Assembly: GCF_000931445.1 (NCBI RefSeq)
Contig: NZ_CP010849.1
Location: 6,882,001 to 6,946,000, forward strand
Source: Streptomyces cyaneogriseus subsp. noncyanogenus
GTDB taxonomy: Bacteria; Actinomycetota; Actinomycetes; Streptomycetales; Streptomycetaceae
Direction: 5' to 3'
DNA: 64,000 bases
The translations under genes and the position numbers were made by a program. This document shows, piece by piece, positions 34,790 through 44,053 of the stretch. The number at the start of each line of letters is the position of its first letter. The first letter of the stretch is position 1. The notes below the pieces were generated by a model. That model was not told where the DNA came from. It searched no databases and worked only from the letters and a program-made list of their open reading frames with translations.

Positions 34790-37700
34790 ATGAGACGCAT
34801 GATTCATGCGCTGTTAGTGGGTGCGGTCGCCGTCGGAGTCCCGGGTGGGTTCCACCCGGTCGCGTCGGCCGCCGGCACCTCTCCGCTGGAGATCAAGAGC
34901 GTCACGGCGAGCGCCGATGACGGCAACATCGCCGCCAACACACTCGACAACAACTTGAGTACCCGCTGGTCCGCCGAGGGCGACGGGGTGTCCATCCGCT
35001 ACGACCTCGGCTCGGTGCAGACCGTCGGGTCGGTGTCGGTCGCCTGGCACCAGGGCGACCGGAGGCAGAGCACCTTCGACGTCCAGCTGTCCGCGGACGG
35101 ATCGTCGTGGACCACCGTCGTGAACCGGAAAGCCAGCAGTGGCGGCACACTTGAGCAGCAGAGCCACGACTTCGCCGACGCCTCGGCCCGCTACGTGCGG
35201 ATCGTGGGCCATGGCAACACCGTCAACGACTGGACCAGCATCACCGAGACGGACGTCTACGGAGCCGATGGAGGCGGAGGCGACGGTGGCGGCTCCTGCG
35301 CGTTCCCGGCGGACGTGCTGGACCTGACGAACTGGTACATCGGGCTGCCGGTGGGTGAGGCGGAGTCCCCCACCAACGTCTACCAGCCAGAACTCGCCAC
35401 GTACAAGCACGACCCGTGGTTCGTCACGGCCGACGACTGCTCGGCCGTCCGGTTCCGGGCTCCGGTCAACGGGGTCACCACCAGCGGCTCCAGCTACCCT
35501 CGCTCGGAGCTGCGGGAGATGACGGACTCCGGAACGGCCAAGGCGAGTTGGTCGTCCACGTCAGGCACTCACACCATGGTGATCGACCAGGCCATCACGG
35601 CCGTTCCCGAGGAGAGGCCGTACGTCGTCGCCGGGCAGATCCACGACGCCTCCGACGACGTCACCGTCTTCCGCCTCGAAGGCAGCAGGCTCTACATCAC
35701 CGACGGCGACACGTCGCATCACCATCTGGTGACGGACGCCTACCGGCTGGGTACGAGGTTCCAGGCGAAGTTCGAGGTCAGCGACGGCGAGACCAGGGTC
35801 TACTACAACGGCGCGTTGCAGACCACGCTGTCGAGGGACTACTCCGGCGCCTACTTCAAGGCCGGCGCGTACACGCAGGCCAACTGCGGCAACTCGGATC
35901 CGTGCAGCGAGGACAACTACGGCGAGGTCAAGATCTACGGCCTCAACGTCACGCACGGCGACGGCGGGGGTGGGGGTGCCGGGGACTCGACCGAGGCCGC
36001 CGAGCGGTACGGCTGGGGCACCCCGCTGCCGGTCTCCGACGAGTTCGACTACACCGGCGCGGTCGACCCCGATAAATGGGCGGTGCCGACGGGCGAGGTC
36101 GGCGGCACGCAGGGATGCTGGGAAGGGCACGCAGGGAACGGCCGCCGCTGCGCCAAGAACAGCACCGTCGCCAACGGCATGCTCACCATGCGCGGCGAGG
36201 CGAACGGCGACACGGGTTGGCTGCGGCAGCAGCGTGACGCCCAGTACGGCCGGTGGGAGATCCGTTCGCGCTCACGGAACACCGGCTCGGACGGCGGGCT
36301 CTACCACGTGCTGCACCTGATCTGGCCCACCGCGGGCAACCGGCTCGAGAACGGGGAGTACGACTGGGTCGAGACGTCCGACCCCGAAGCCCAGTGCCTC
36401 ACCGCTTTCCTGCACTATCCGAAGAGCCCGACCGACAAGAAGGAACGCAACGACCACTGCCCGGTGGACATGACGCAGTGGCACAACTTCGCGTTCGAGT
36501 GGACGCCGGACGCGTTGGTCGGCTACGTCGACGGCGTCGAGTGGTTCCGGGAGTCGGGCGGCGCGGACGCCGACCGGGGGAACATCCAGACGATGCCCTC
36601 GGGGCATTTGAACATCCAGCTCGACAACTTCACCGGCGACAGCGGGCTGCGCCCGGCCGTGCTCGAGGTCGACTGGGTCCGGACGTACGACGTCGAGCCC
36701 GTCGGCGGGAATCCCGGCGATCCCGGCGGGGACTCTCCGGTCCCCATCGTCGGCATCTCGGCGAGTCCCGATGACGGCAACGTCCCCGCCAACACCCTGG
36801 ACAACAACCTGAGTACCCGCTGGTCGTCCGAGGGCGACGGGGCGTGGATCCGCTACGACCTGGGCTCGACGCGGACCGTCGGCTCGGCGTCGGTCGCCTG
36901 GCACCAGGGAGCCGGCAGAAAGCACACGTTCGACGTCCAGCTGTCCGACGACGGGTCGTCGTGGAGGACCGTCCTGGCACGAACGACCAGCAGCGGCACC
37001 ACACTTCAGCAGGAGAAGTACGACTTCGCCGACGCCTCGGCCCGCTACGTGCGGATCGTCGGCCACGGAAACACGTCCAACGACTGGACCAGCATCACCG
37101 AGACGGACATCTTCGGAGCCGACAACAGCGGCGGAGACGACGGCGGCGGAGACGACGGAGAGCCGAGCCCTGCCCGCACGGTCCGTGTCGCGGACTCCGA
37201 CGCGCTGGAGAGCGCGTTCGGGGACGCACGGGCCGGCGACCGCATCGTCCTCGCGGACGGCACATACGCGATCGGCAGCATGACCGGCAAGAACGGAACG
37301 GCCGCCGCACCCATCACCGTGGTCGCCGAAAACCGCGGCAAGGCGGTGATCGGCGACGGGCAGCTGGAGGTGGCGGACTCCTCCTACGTCACCTTCCAAA
37401 ACCTGAAATTCACGAACAGCGACACCCTGAAGATCACCAGGTCGAATCATGTGCGGCTGACCCGCAACCACTTTCGGCTGACCGAGGAGTCCTCGCTGAA
37501 GTGGGTGATCATCCAGGGTGCGGGCAGCCACCACAACCGGATCGATCACAACCTGTTCGAGGAGAAGCACCAGCTCGGAAACTTCATCACCATCGACGGA
37601 TCCGAGACCCAGCAGTCACAGCACGACCGCATCGACCACAACCACTTCCGCGACATCGGACCCCGCGCGGACAACGAGATGGAGGCCATCCGGGTCGGCT

Positions 37701-38515
37701 GGAGCGGAATCTCCCGGTCGAGCGGATTCACCGTCGTCGAGTCGAACCTCTTCGAGAACTGCGACGGTGACCCGGAGATCGTCTCCGTGAAGAGCAACGA
37801 CAACGTCGTCCGCTACAACACCTTCCGCGCCTCCCAGGGCGTCCTGTCGCAACGGCACGGGAACCGGGGCGCATTCCACGGCAACTTCTTCCTCGGCGAG
37901 GGCAAGGCGGGGACCGGCGGAATCCGCCTCTACGGCCAGGACCACAAGGTCTACAACAACTACTTCGAGGGCCTGACCGGCACCGGCTACGACGCCGCGC
38001 TGCAGATCGACGGCGGCGACGTGGACACCTCGGGCGCGCTGAGCGCGCACTGGCGCGTCTACCGGGCGACCGTCGTGAACAACACCTTCGTGAACAACGT
38101 GTCGAACATCGAGATCGGCGCCAACTACAGCCTTCCCCCGGTCGACTCGGTCATCGCCGACAACGTCGTCACCGGCAGCCGGGGCAAGCTGATCAACGAA
38201 GTCAGGAAGCCCTTGAACATGACCTACTCCGGGAACATAGCCTGGCCGACCGGATCGGCAACCCTCGGCGTCTCCGTGCCCTCCGGCTCCGTCAGGGCGG
38301 TCGACCCGCTGCTCGCCTCGGACGGATCGCTGTACCGGACCGGCGCGGGAAGCCCGGCAATCGACGCCGGCACCGGCGGCCACGTCTTCGTGACCGACGA
38401 CATGGACGGCCAGGCCCGCACCGGCGGCGTCGACGTCGGCGCCGACGAGCGGTCGGTGTCCATGGTCGCACGGGCCCCGCTCACCGCGGTGGACGTCGGC
38501 CCCGGCGCCGCGTAG
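34790..38515 (+). CDS. Secreted five-domain alginate-lyase-type enzyme (F5/8C-PL7-GH16-like-F5/8C-PL6)
   Basis: 1241 residues with a Sec signal peptide (ALLVGAVAVGVPGGFHPVASA). Domains in order: discoidin-like F5/8C about 33-155; PL7 alginate lyase about 170-387 with YPRSELREM, VAGQIHDA and YFKAGAYTQ; GH16-like jelly roll about 399-637 with ENGEYDWVE (the ExDxxE active-site pattern); a second F5/8C about 650-778; and a PL6-type parallel beta-helix about 794-1220. The two F5/8C domains are near duplicates. Gly/Asp-rich linkers separate the modules. It should bind and cleave alginate or a mixed algal polymer outside the cell. Codon 9 is TTA (34814-34816), so translation may depend on bldA tRNA. 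Confidence 0.85.
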   Translation: MRRMIHALLVGAVAVGVPGGFHPVASAAGTSPLEIKSVTASADDGNIAANTLDNNLSTRWSAEGDGVSIRYDLGSVQTVGSVSVAWHQGDRRQSTFDVQLSADGSSWTTVVNRKASSGGTLEQQSHDFADASARYVRIVGHGNTVNDWTSITETDVYGADGGGGDGGGSCAFPADVLDLTNWYIGLPVGEAESPTNVYQPELATYKHDPWFVTADDCSAVRFRAPVNGVTTSGSSYPRSELREMTDSGTAKASWSSTSGTHTMVIDQAITAVPEERPYVVAGQIHDASDDVTVFRLEGSRLYITDGDTSHHHLVTDAYRLGTRFQAKFEVSDGETRVYYNGALQTTLSRDYSGAYFKAGAYTQANCGNSDPCSEDNYGEVKIYGLNVTHGDGGGGGAGDSTEAAERYGWGTPLPVSDEFDYTGAVDPDKWAVPTGEVGGTQGCWEGHAGNGRRCAKNSTVANGMLTMRGEANGDTGWLRQQRDAQYGRWEIRSRSRNTGSDGGLYHVLHLIWPTAGNRLENGEYDWVETSDPEAQCLTAFLHYPKSPTDKKERNDHCPVDMTQWHNFAFEWTPDALVGYVDGVEWFRESGGADADRGNIQTMPSGHLNIQLDNFTGDSGLRPAVLEVDWVRTYDVEPVGGNPGDPGGDSPVPIVGISASPDDGNVPANTLDNNLSTRWSSEGDGAWIRYDLGSTRTVGSASVAWHQGAGRKHTFDVQLSDDGSSWRTVLARTTSSGTTLQQEKYDFADASARYVRIVGHGNTSNDWTSITETDIFGADNSGGDDGGGDDGEPSPARTVRVADSDALESAFGDARAGDRIVLADGTYAIGSMTGKNGTAAAPITVVAENRGKAVIGDGQLEVADSSYVTFQNLKFTNSDTLKITRSNHVRLTRNHFRLTEESSLKWVIIQGAGSHHNRIDHNLFEEKHQLGNFITIDGSETQQSQHDRIDHNHFRDIGPRADNEMEAIRVGWSGISRSSGFTVVESNLFENCDGDPEIVSVKSNDNVVRYNTFRASQGVLSQRHGNRGAFHGNFFLGEGKAGTGGIRLYGQDHKVYNNYFEGLTGTGYDAALQIDGGDVDTSGALSAHWRVYRATVVNNTFVNNVSNIEIGANYSLPPVDSVIADNVVTGSRGKLINEVRKPLNMTYSGNIAWPTGSATLGVSVPSGSVRAVDPLLASDGSLYRTGAGSPAIDAGTGGHVFVTDDMDGQARTGGVDVGADERSVSMVARAPLTAVDVGPGAA

Positions 38516-38527
38516 GACAGGCGAAAG

Positions 38528-38557
38528 GACCGGTGACGGGTCGACCCGTCACCGGTC
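38528..38557 (+). terminator. Terminator after the alginate-lyase gene
   Basis: Perfect 14-base stem GACCGGTGACGGGT / ACCCGTCACCGGTC with a two-base loop, 12 bases after the stop. Outer bases GACAGGC / GCCTGTC extend it. The 200 bases after it, up to the FHA gene end, hold nothing I can support. Confidence 0.75.
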
Positions 38558-38758
38558 GTGCCTGTCGCGCGGGGTACTTCGGTTCAGCGCTCCTTCGGGC
38601 GCCGGACCGGCGGACCCGTACGACGCCGGCTGCGCGTCGAGCGTGTGGCGTGGCATGGACCGCCTGGTCGTGTCGCCGGTGCGGCTCCGGCCGCACGGGC
38701 AGGCGGCGCCGGCGCCGCGCCTCCCGGAACGGGACCGGCTCGTTGGCGATCTCCGGTG

Positions 38759-39559
38759 CTACGGCCGTCCCCCGGGTGTGCCGTCCGGGCCGCCAGGGGC
38801 GTCGTCCACCAGGTTCAGGTCCGGCGGGACGAGGGTCGTCGACTCGACCAGGCCCTTGAGCAGGTTGTGCAGCAGGCTGTTGTCGGAGGGCCGCTCCTCG
38901 GACCTGTCGTGCATCAGCGCGTACCGGAAACCGGTGCCGTGCAGCCGACGGCGTACCGCCTCGATCCGGTACTCGATCCTGCGCTCGTTCCAGTTGCCGT
39001 CCGGGCGTAGATGGGCGAGCTGCCGGGCGGCCATGGAGTACGTCAGGGGACGCGGATCCTCCTCGTAGAGGAGGTATCGCTGGCCGAGCACGACCAGGAG
39101 CAGCCGTTCGTCGTCGTCGAGGGCCCAGGTCTGCGGCCGCAGGGTGTCGGCCCGGCGGCGGGAGACGGGGCCCTGGTCGTCGTGGTCGGCGACGTACAGC
39201 TCGACGAGATGCTCGCGGTAGCCGGAGCCCTTGACGAACAGGGGGGTGTATCCGCTGGTCAGGGGCAGGGGCTCGGTGGCGCTGTGCATCATCCGGCCGC
39301 GCGGCAGCCGCATGAGCTGAAGCCCGGTGTTGCGCAACCACCAGTGGCCCTGGCGGAACGTCAGCTCCCCGTGCCGACGGCTCACCCGGAGATCGTCGAT
39401 ACCGACCTCCAGGTCCACGTCGGGGCGCTCGCCCCGCCCGAAGCGGATGGTCCGTCCGGGGCTGGGCGGGACGCAGAGGTCGCCGGTGACCGTGCGCGCA
39501 TGCAGGGTTCCCGGCACGGTGGGCGCGACACCGCGCGCGAGGCTGGTGGAGAAGGACAT
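38759..39559 (-). CDS. FHA-domain protein
   Basis: 266 residues from ATG at 39559 with GAGGAG upstream. Residues about 30-85 hold the FHA core (GRGERPDVDLEVGIDDLRVS then RRHGELTF and LRNTG), which binds phosphothreonine. The C-terminal half (DDDERLLLVVLGQRYLLYEE and following) resembles the winged-helix-like tail found in other streptomycete FHA proteins. It lies downstream of the Ser/Thr kinase gene in the same direction, so a kinase-reader pair is likely. Confidence 0.85.
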   Translation of the reverse strand: MSFSTSLARGVAPTVPGTLHARTVTGDLCVPPSPGRTIRFGRGERPDVDLEVGIDDLRVSRRHGELTFRQGHWWLRNTGLQLMRLPRGRMMHSATEPLPLTSGYTPLFVKGSGYREHLVELYVADHDDQGPVSRRRADTLRPQTWALDDDERLLLVVLGQRYLLYEEDPRPLTYSMAARQLAHLRPDGNWNERRIEYRIEAVRRRLHGTGFRYALMHDRSEERPSDNSLLHNLLKGLVESTTLVPPDLNLVDDAPGGPDGTPGGRP

Positions 39560-39699
39560 CGCGGGTCTCCTCGGTGCGGAGGACGGGGGACGCCCGCGGA
39601 TCGGCACGGTGGGGTTTCGCGCGACCGGCTCCGCCGGACGTGCCCACCAACTTGCGCCAACCTGTTCGGGACCCCTCCCGAACGCACTGGGCACCCGTT

Positions 39700-41577
39700 T
39701 CAGATGGCGGGCAGGTTGGCGGCGGCGGAGGCCGCGAGGTCGGTGGCCATGTCGCAGAGGTCGGCCAGGGGCCGCCTGCCGCCGACATACAGGCGCAGCA
39801 TCTCGGCGGCCGTCTCGGCGTCGTGGCCGCCGTACTCGCGGTGGACGACGAAGACCGTGCAGGTTCGGTCGCCGTCGCCCCTCGGCACGATGACGGCGTC
39901 GTTTCCGCGGAGCCGGACGGGATCGCCGTCGCGCGCGGATTTGGGCTGGTCGCGGAAGAAGGCGATCCGCGCCTCGAGGTCGTCGACGTCGCTGAACCAC
40001 TCGCAGCTCCAGTTGGCGACGCCCGCCTTCGGCGCGTCGGCGCTGATGCCCGGTACGGCGGACAGGGCCTTGGCGTCGAGCAGCGCGCAGGCGTCCGCCC
40101 AGGCCAGGGATTCGGCCGGGTAGGTCAGCGTACGGCGTGGCAGCGGGCCGCGGTTGAGCGCCTCGGCGGCGCTGCGGGCGGCGGCTTCGGCGACCGTGCA
40201 CAGCGTGGCCGTGCCGCCGGTGACCGTGCCCTTGCCGACGTCGACGCGGATCCGGACGACGTCGCCCGCCTCGCCCGGCTTCCCGTGGGACAGCAGGAGA
40301 GCGCACTCGTCCTCGGCCGGCGGCTCTTCCCGGACGGCGACACCCCCGATGGTCCGGGAGGGGACCGTCAACTCCGGCGGCGAGCCGTCGCGCAGCTGGA
40401 ACGACACGTCGATGCGGTTTACGTCGTCGGTCTGGACGAGCACGTCGCAGCGGTCGAAGTTGCCGTAGTCCACATCCACGCGGCTCTTGCCAAACCGGTC
40501 GAAGGCCGCGGGATCGGCCAGGGTGCACACGTCCGCGGTGTGCGGATCACCGATCAGGGACCGCGCCGCGCCCTGCAAGGAGTCGCCGGGAAGCTGCCGC
40601 TGAGCGGAACCGCTGCCGGTGCCTCGCGCGGAGTCGTCGCCCCGGTCGTCCCGGTCGCCGGAGACGGCGAACAGGCCAACCACCAGTGCGGCGCTCGCAC
40701 CGAGCGCCGCGGTGGGTAACCACCAGCGGGGGCGCGGGACTTTGCCGTCGGCGACGGCTGCCAGGAGCCGCCGCGCTTCGGCAGCCTCGGGGCGTTCCCG
40801 TGGATCGCACCGCAGCATGGCTGAGAGCACGGGGTACAGGGGCCCCACGGCATCGGCGTCAATCTCCACGACGCCCTGTTCCGCCTTCCAGCACGCCAGC
40901 CGGGAGCTGTCCTCGCCGCCGGCTCGTTGCGCCGCCTCTCCCCGTGGTGGGGCGCCGGTGACGAGTGCATGGAGCGTGGCGGCCAGGCAGAACACGTCGG
41001 AGGCGGGCAGGGGGACGTTCCCGCGGGCCAGTTCGGGAGCGGCGTAGTCAGGGGTGAAGCTGTAGGGGCCGTTGGCCGTGATGGTCTCGGCGCCGCCGAT
41101 CCGATATGCGGCGCCGAAGTCCAACAGCTTGGCCGCGCCGTGCCGGGTGAGGCCGATGTTGGCGGGCTTGACGTCGCAGTGGACGACCCCGGCCTCGTGC
41201 AGCGTGGCCAGCGCGTCGGCGAGCTGAGCGCCAATGCGAGCCGCCTGCCGGGGCGGCACGGACGGCTTCCCGTCCAGGCCGCCGCCGGGCACGTGCTCCA
41301 TGACGAACCAGTACGTCGTGGCGGTGTTCTGCTCCGGCACCTCGGTCACCACGTCGAACAGCGTCACGACGTGGGGATGGGCGCGGAACTTGGCCAGTGC
41401 CCGCGCCTCGCCCAGCAGCCGCAGCGCGGTCTCGCGGTCTCCCTCGATCCACTCGGGTTTCAGCGCGACGTCCTGCCCCACCACGGTGTCGTGGGCGAGC
41501 CACACCTCGCCGCCCCGCCCCACGCCGATGACCTCTTTCACGACATAACGGCCGGCCAGTTCGTCTCCGGGACGCAC
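39700..41577 (-). CDS. Membrane Ser/Thr protein kinase (PknB-like)
   Basis: 625 residues. Kinase domain at about 10-275: Gly loop GVGRGGEVWLA, Lys in VALKPEW, catalytic loop HCDVKPANIG (HRD replaced by HCD, a known tolerated variant) and DFGAAYR. One membrane span (WWLPTAALGASAALVVGLFA) near residue 295 leads to an extracellular region of about 310 residues with several Cys. That region has two similar halves (sensor-like, each with VDY-x-x-F/WSCEWF-type strands) and no PASTA repeats. The FHA protein downstream is a likely partner. Confidence 0.88.
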   Translation of the reverse strand: MRPGDELAGRYVVKEVIGVGRGGEVWLAHDTVVGQDVALKPEWIEGDRETALRLLGEARALAKFRAHPHVVTLFDVVTEVPEQNTATTYWFVMEHVPGGGLDGKPSVPPRQAARIGAQLADALATLHEAGVVHCDVKPANIGLTRHGAAKLLDFGAAYRIGGAETITANGPYSFTPDYAAPELARGNVPLPASDVFCLAATLHALVTGAPPRGEAAQRAGGEDSSRLACWKAEQGVVEIDADAVGPLYPVLSAMLRCDPRERPEAAEARRLLAAVADGKVPRPRWWLPTAALGASAALVVGLFAVSGDRDDRGDDSARGTGSGSAQRQLPGDSLQGAARSLIGDPHTADVCTLADPAAFDRFGKSRVDVDYGNFDRCDVLVQTDDVNRIDVSFQLRDGSPPELTVPSRTIGGVAVREEPPAEDECALLLSHGKPGEAGDVVRIRVDVGKGTVTGGTATLCTVAEAAARSAAEALNRGPLPRRTLTYPAESLAWADACALLDAKALSAVPGISADAPKAGVANWSCEWFSDVDDLEARIAFFRDQPKSARDGDPVRLRGNDAVIVPRGDGDRTCTVFVVHREYGGHDAETAAEMLRLYVGGRRPLADLCDMATDLAASAAANLPAI

Positions 41578-41649
41578 CGAATTCCTCCCCCTCGCGTCGG
41601 TCCGGATGGCGCGCGGCCGTCCGGCCCACGCGTGGGACGAATCTACTGC

Positions 41650-42168
41650 GTGAGCGAGGTGTTACTCACAGTCTCCGCAGAGCCTCCATACCGCTCAGGT
41701 GCGCGTGGCGGTCCGGCCTCTCGCCGGCTGGCAGCCGAGCGTGAAGCCCGCCGCCCCGGCTGCGGAGCGAAGTTCACCGACGAACGCTGGGAGGCGGCAC
41801 AGGCGAGGGACTGGGACGGGCCGAAGGACACCCACCCGCACCTGTGCGACGACTGCGAGCCCAGGGCCGACACCGCCCAGGCCAGGGCGGCCGGCGAGCA
41901 GGGCCACCAGGAACCGGTACATGACGTGGCACGGCAGCAGCAGTTCCAGCGGTACGCCCGGCGTCCCGTCACCAACTGCGGTGCCGAGTTCACCGACGAA
42001 CGGTGGCGGGCGGTCGAGCGCGTCGGCTGGGACATCGCCCAAGAGCCCCGTCCGTCGCTGTGCGGGGACTGCGACCGGCAGGCCGATACCGACGTACAGC
42101 AAGCCTGGCCGTGCGCGTACGGGCAGGAGCCGGGCCAGTCCGTGCCCGGGCAGAAGGCAGGCGGCTAG
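41650..42168 (+). CDS. Putative small protein with two Cys-pair repeats
   Basis: 172 residues from a GTG at 41650; the start is uncertain. Two similar units, GCGAKFTDERWEAAQARDWD...LCDDC and NCGAEFTDERWRAVERVGWD...LCGDC, each carry one Cys near the front and a CxxC-like pair at the end, as in a small zinc-binding module. Codon 5 is TTA. The stop codon is formed by the first bases of the inverted repeat at 42166, so the original C-terminus may have been lost to an insertion. Function unknown. Confidence 0.5.
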   Translation: MSEVLLTVSAEPPYRSGARGGPASRRLAAEREARRPGCGAKFTDERWEAAQARDWDGPKDTHPHLCDDCEPRADTAQARAAGEQGHQEPVHDVARQQQFQRYARRPVTNCGAEFTDERWRAVERVGWDIAQEPRPSLCGDCDRQADTDVQQAWPCAYGQEPGQSVPGQKAGG

Positions 42169-42270
42169 TACTCCAGCAGCGTTTCGCTATCTGGCCTGGT
42201 CACAGGCGTCGTCCGGAGTGTAGTGGGCTGGTGGTGTGCCAGGGGCGGTCTTGCCTGACCGCCCCTCCAA
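42166..42270 (+). repeat. 105-bp inverted repeat, left copy
   Basis: Begins TAGTACTCCAGCAGCGTTTC and ends GACCGCCCCTCCAA. The reverse complement at 43910-44014 matches with a single mismatch. This looks like one end of a mobile element or of a palindromic interspersed repeat next to the ISAs1-family gene. Confidence 0.8.
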
Positions 42271-43642
42271 TCGTATAACTTCGTATAATGTCTGCTATAC
42301 GAAGTTATTACGATAACTTCGTATAATGTCTGCTATACGAAGTTATTACGATAACTTCGTATAATGTCTGCTATACGAAGTTATTACGATAACTTCGTAT
42401 AATGTCTGCTATACGAAGTTATTACGATAACTTCGTATAATGTCTGCTATACGAAGTTATTACGATAACTTCGTATAATGTCTGCTATACGAAGTTATTA
42501 CGATAACTTCGTATAATGTCTGCTATACGAAGTTATTACGATAACTTCGTATAATGTCTGCTATACGAAGTTATTACGATAACTTCGTATAATGTCTGCT
42601 ATACGAAGTTATTACGATAACTTCGTATAATGTCTGCTATACGAAGTTATTACGATAACTTCGTATAATGTCTGCTATACGAAGTTATTACGATAACTTC
42701 GTATAATGTCTGCTATACGAAGTTATTACGATAACTTCGTATAATGTCTGCTATACGAAGTTATTACGATAACTTCGTATAATGTCTGCTATACGAAGTT
42801 ATTACGATAACTTCGTATAATGTCTGCTATACGAAGTTATTACGATAACTTCGTATAATGTCTGCTATACGAAGTTATTACGATAACTTCGTATAATGTC
42901 TGCTATACGAAGTTATTACGATAACTTCGTATAATGTCTGCTATACGAAGTTATTACGATAACTTCGTATAATGTCTGCTATACGAAGTTATTACGATAA
43001 CTTCGTATAATGTCTGCTATACGAAGTTATTACGATAACTTCGTATAATGTCTGCTATACGAAGTTATTACGATAACTTCGTATAATGTCTGCTATACGA
43101 AGTTATTACGATAACTTCGTATAATGTCTGCTATACGAAGTTATTACGATAACTTCGTATAATGTCTGCTATACGAAGTTATTACGATAACTTCGTATAA
43201 TGTCTGCTATACGAAGTTATTACGATAACTTCGTATAATGTCTGCTATACGAAGTTATTACGATAACTTCGTATAATGTCTGCTATACGAAGTTATTACG
43301 ATAACTTCGTATAATGTCTGCTATACGAAGTTATTACGATAACTTCGTATAATGTCTGCTATACGAAGTTATTACGATAACTTCGTATAATGTCTGCTAT
43401 ACGAAGTTATTACGATAACTTCGTATAATGTCTGCTATACGAAGTTATTACGATAACTTCGTATAATGTCTGCTATACGAAGTTATTACGATAACTTCGT
43501 ATAATGTCTGCTATACGAAGTTATTACGATAACTTCGTATAATGTCTGCTATACGAAGTTATTACGATAACTTCGTATAATGTCTGCTATACGAAGTTAT
43601 TACGATAACTTCGTATAATGTCTGCTATACGAAGTTATTACG
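42271..43642. repeat. 36 tandem lox-type sites (38-bp period), probable sequencing-linker artefact
   Basis: Starting at 42275 a 38-base unit recurs without a change 36 times. Each is a 13-base arm ATAACTTCGTATA, an eight-base spacer ATGTCTGC, the inverted arm TATACGAAGTTAT, then TACG. This is phage P1 loxP apart from one spacer base (wild type ATGTATGC). The block opens with TCGT and closes with TACG, the flanks of the loxP linker used for 454 Titanium paired-end libraries as I remember it. AT-rich, identical repeats in a GC-rich genome, with no Cre-like gene in view, point to untrimmed linker built into the consensus. Confidence 0.9.
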
Positions 43643-43715
43643 ATAGCGAAACGCTGCTGGAGTACTAAGGCGCAGGGTCCCTTGCATGATTGCGGTCTCT
43701 CCGGGTTCATCCGGT
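43642..43715. repeat. 74-bp direct repeat between the two lox blocks (copy of 43989-44062)
   Basis: Begins GATAGCGAAACGCTGCTGG and runs to TTCATCCGGTG. It is identical to 43989-44062 except for one C/G. It lies exactly between the last array unit and the inverted lox site. That is what a paired-end tag flanked by linkers would give. Confidence 0.85.
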
Positions 43716-43716
43716 G

Positions 43717-43758
43717 CGTCATAACTTCGTATAGCATGCATTATACGAAGTTATACGA
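43717..43758. other. Single inverted lox-type site, likely the reverse-complement linker
   Basis: CGTC, then arm ATAACTTCGTATA, spacer GCATGCAT, arm TATACGAAGTTAT, then ACGA. Compared with the reverse linker (CGTA...GCATACAT...ACGA) there are two differences. Its spacer is not the same as that of the array. The 150 bases that follow (43759-43909) are GC-rich and carry no supported feature. Confidence 0.85.
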
Positions 43759-43909
43759 GGCAGAAGTCCGGCGGCTGCTGGCGCCTCACCTCGCCAGGCA
43801 CCGCCGAGGTGGCCGGTCGCTTCGCGCGCACTTGCTGAGCTGGTCACGCGGGCGCCGCAGACGCCAGGGCGTCGCCCGCCACTGCCACTACCGGCCACGC
43901 CTCCACTCG

Positions 43910-44014
43910 TTGGAGGGGCGGTCAGGCAAGACCGCCCCTGGCACACCACCAGCCCACTACACTCCGGACGACGCCTCTGACCAGGCCAGATAGCGAAACG
44001 CTGCTGGAGTACTA
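43910..44014 (-). repeat. 105-bp inverted repeat, right copy
   Basis: Reverse complement of 42166-42270 with one mismatch, ending CTGCTGGAGTACTA. It is followed by the 3' flank of the transposase gene. Taken together the two copies would bracket a palindromic element if the lox material between them is removed. Confidence 0.8.
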
Positions 44015-44053
44015 AGGCGCAGGGTCCCTTGCATGATTGCGGTCTGTCCGGGT

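Noticed and set aside
42271..43642. CRISPR array
   Set aside because: The 38-base units have no variable spacers and no cas genes are present.
42271..43758. A natural Cre-lox-like recombination system or integron-style array
   Set aside because: Copies are identical to the base, AT-rich in a GC-rich genome, lack any recombinase gene, and carry the flanks of a sequencing linker. See the artefact finding.
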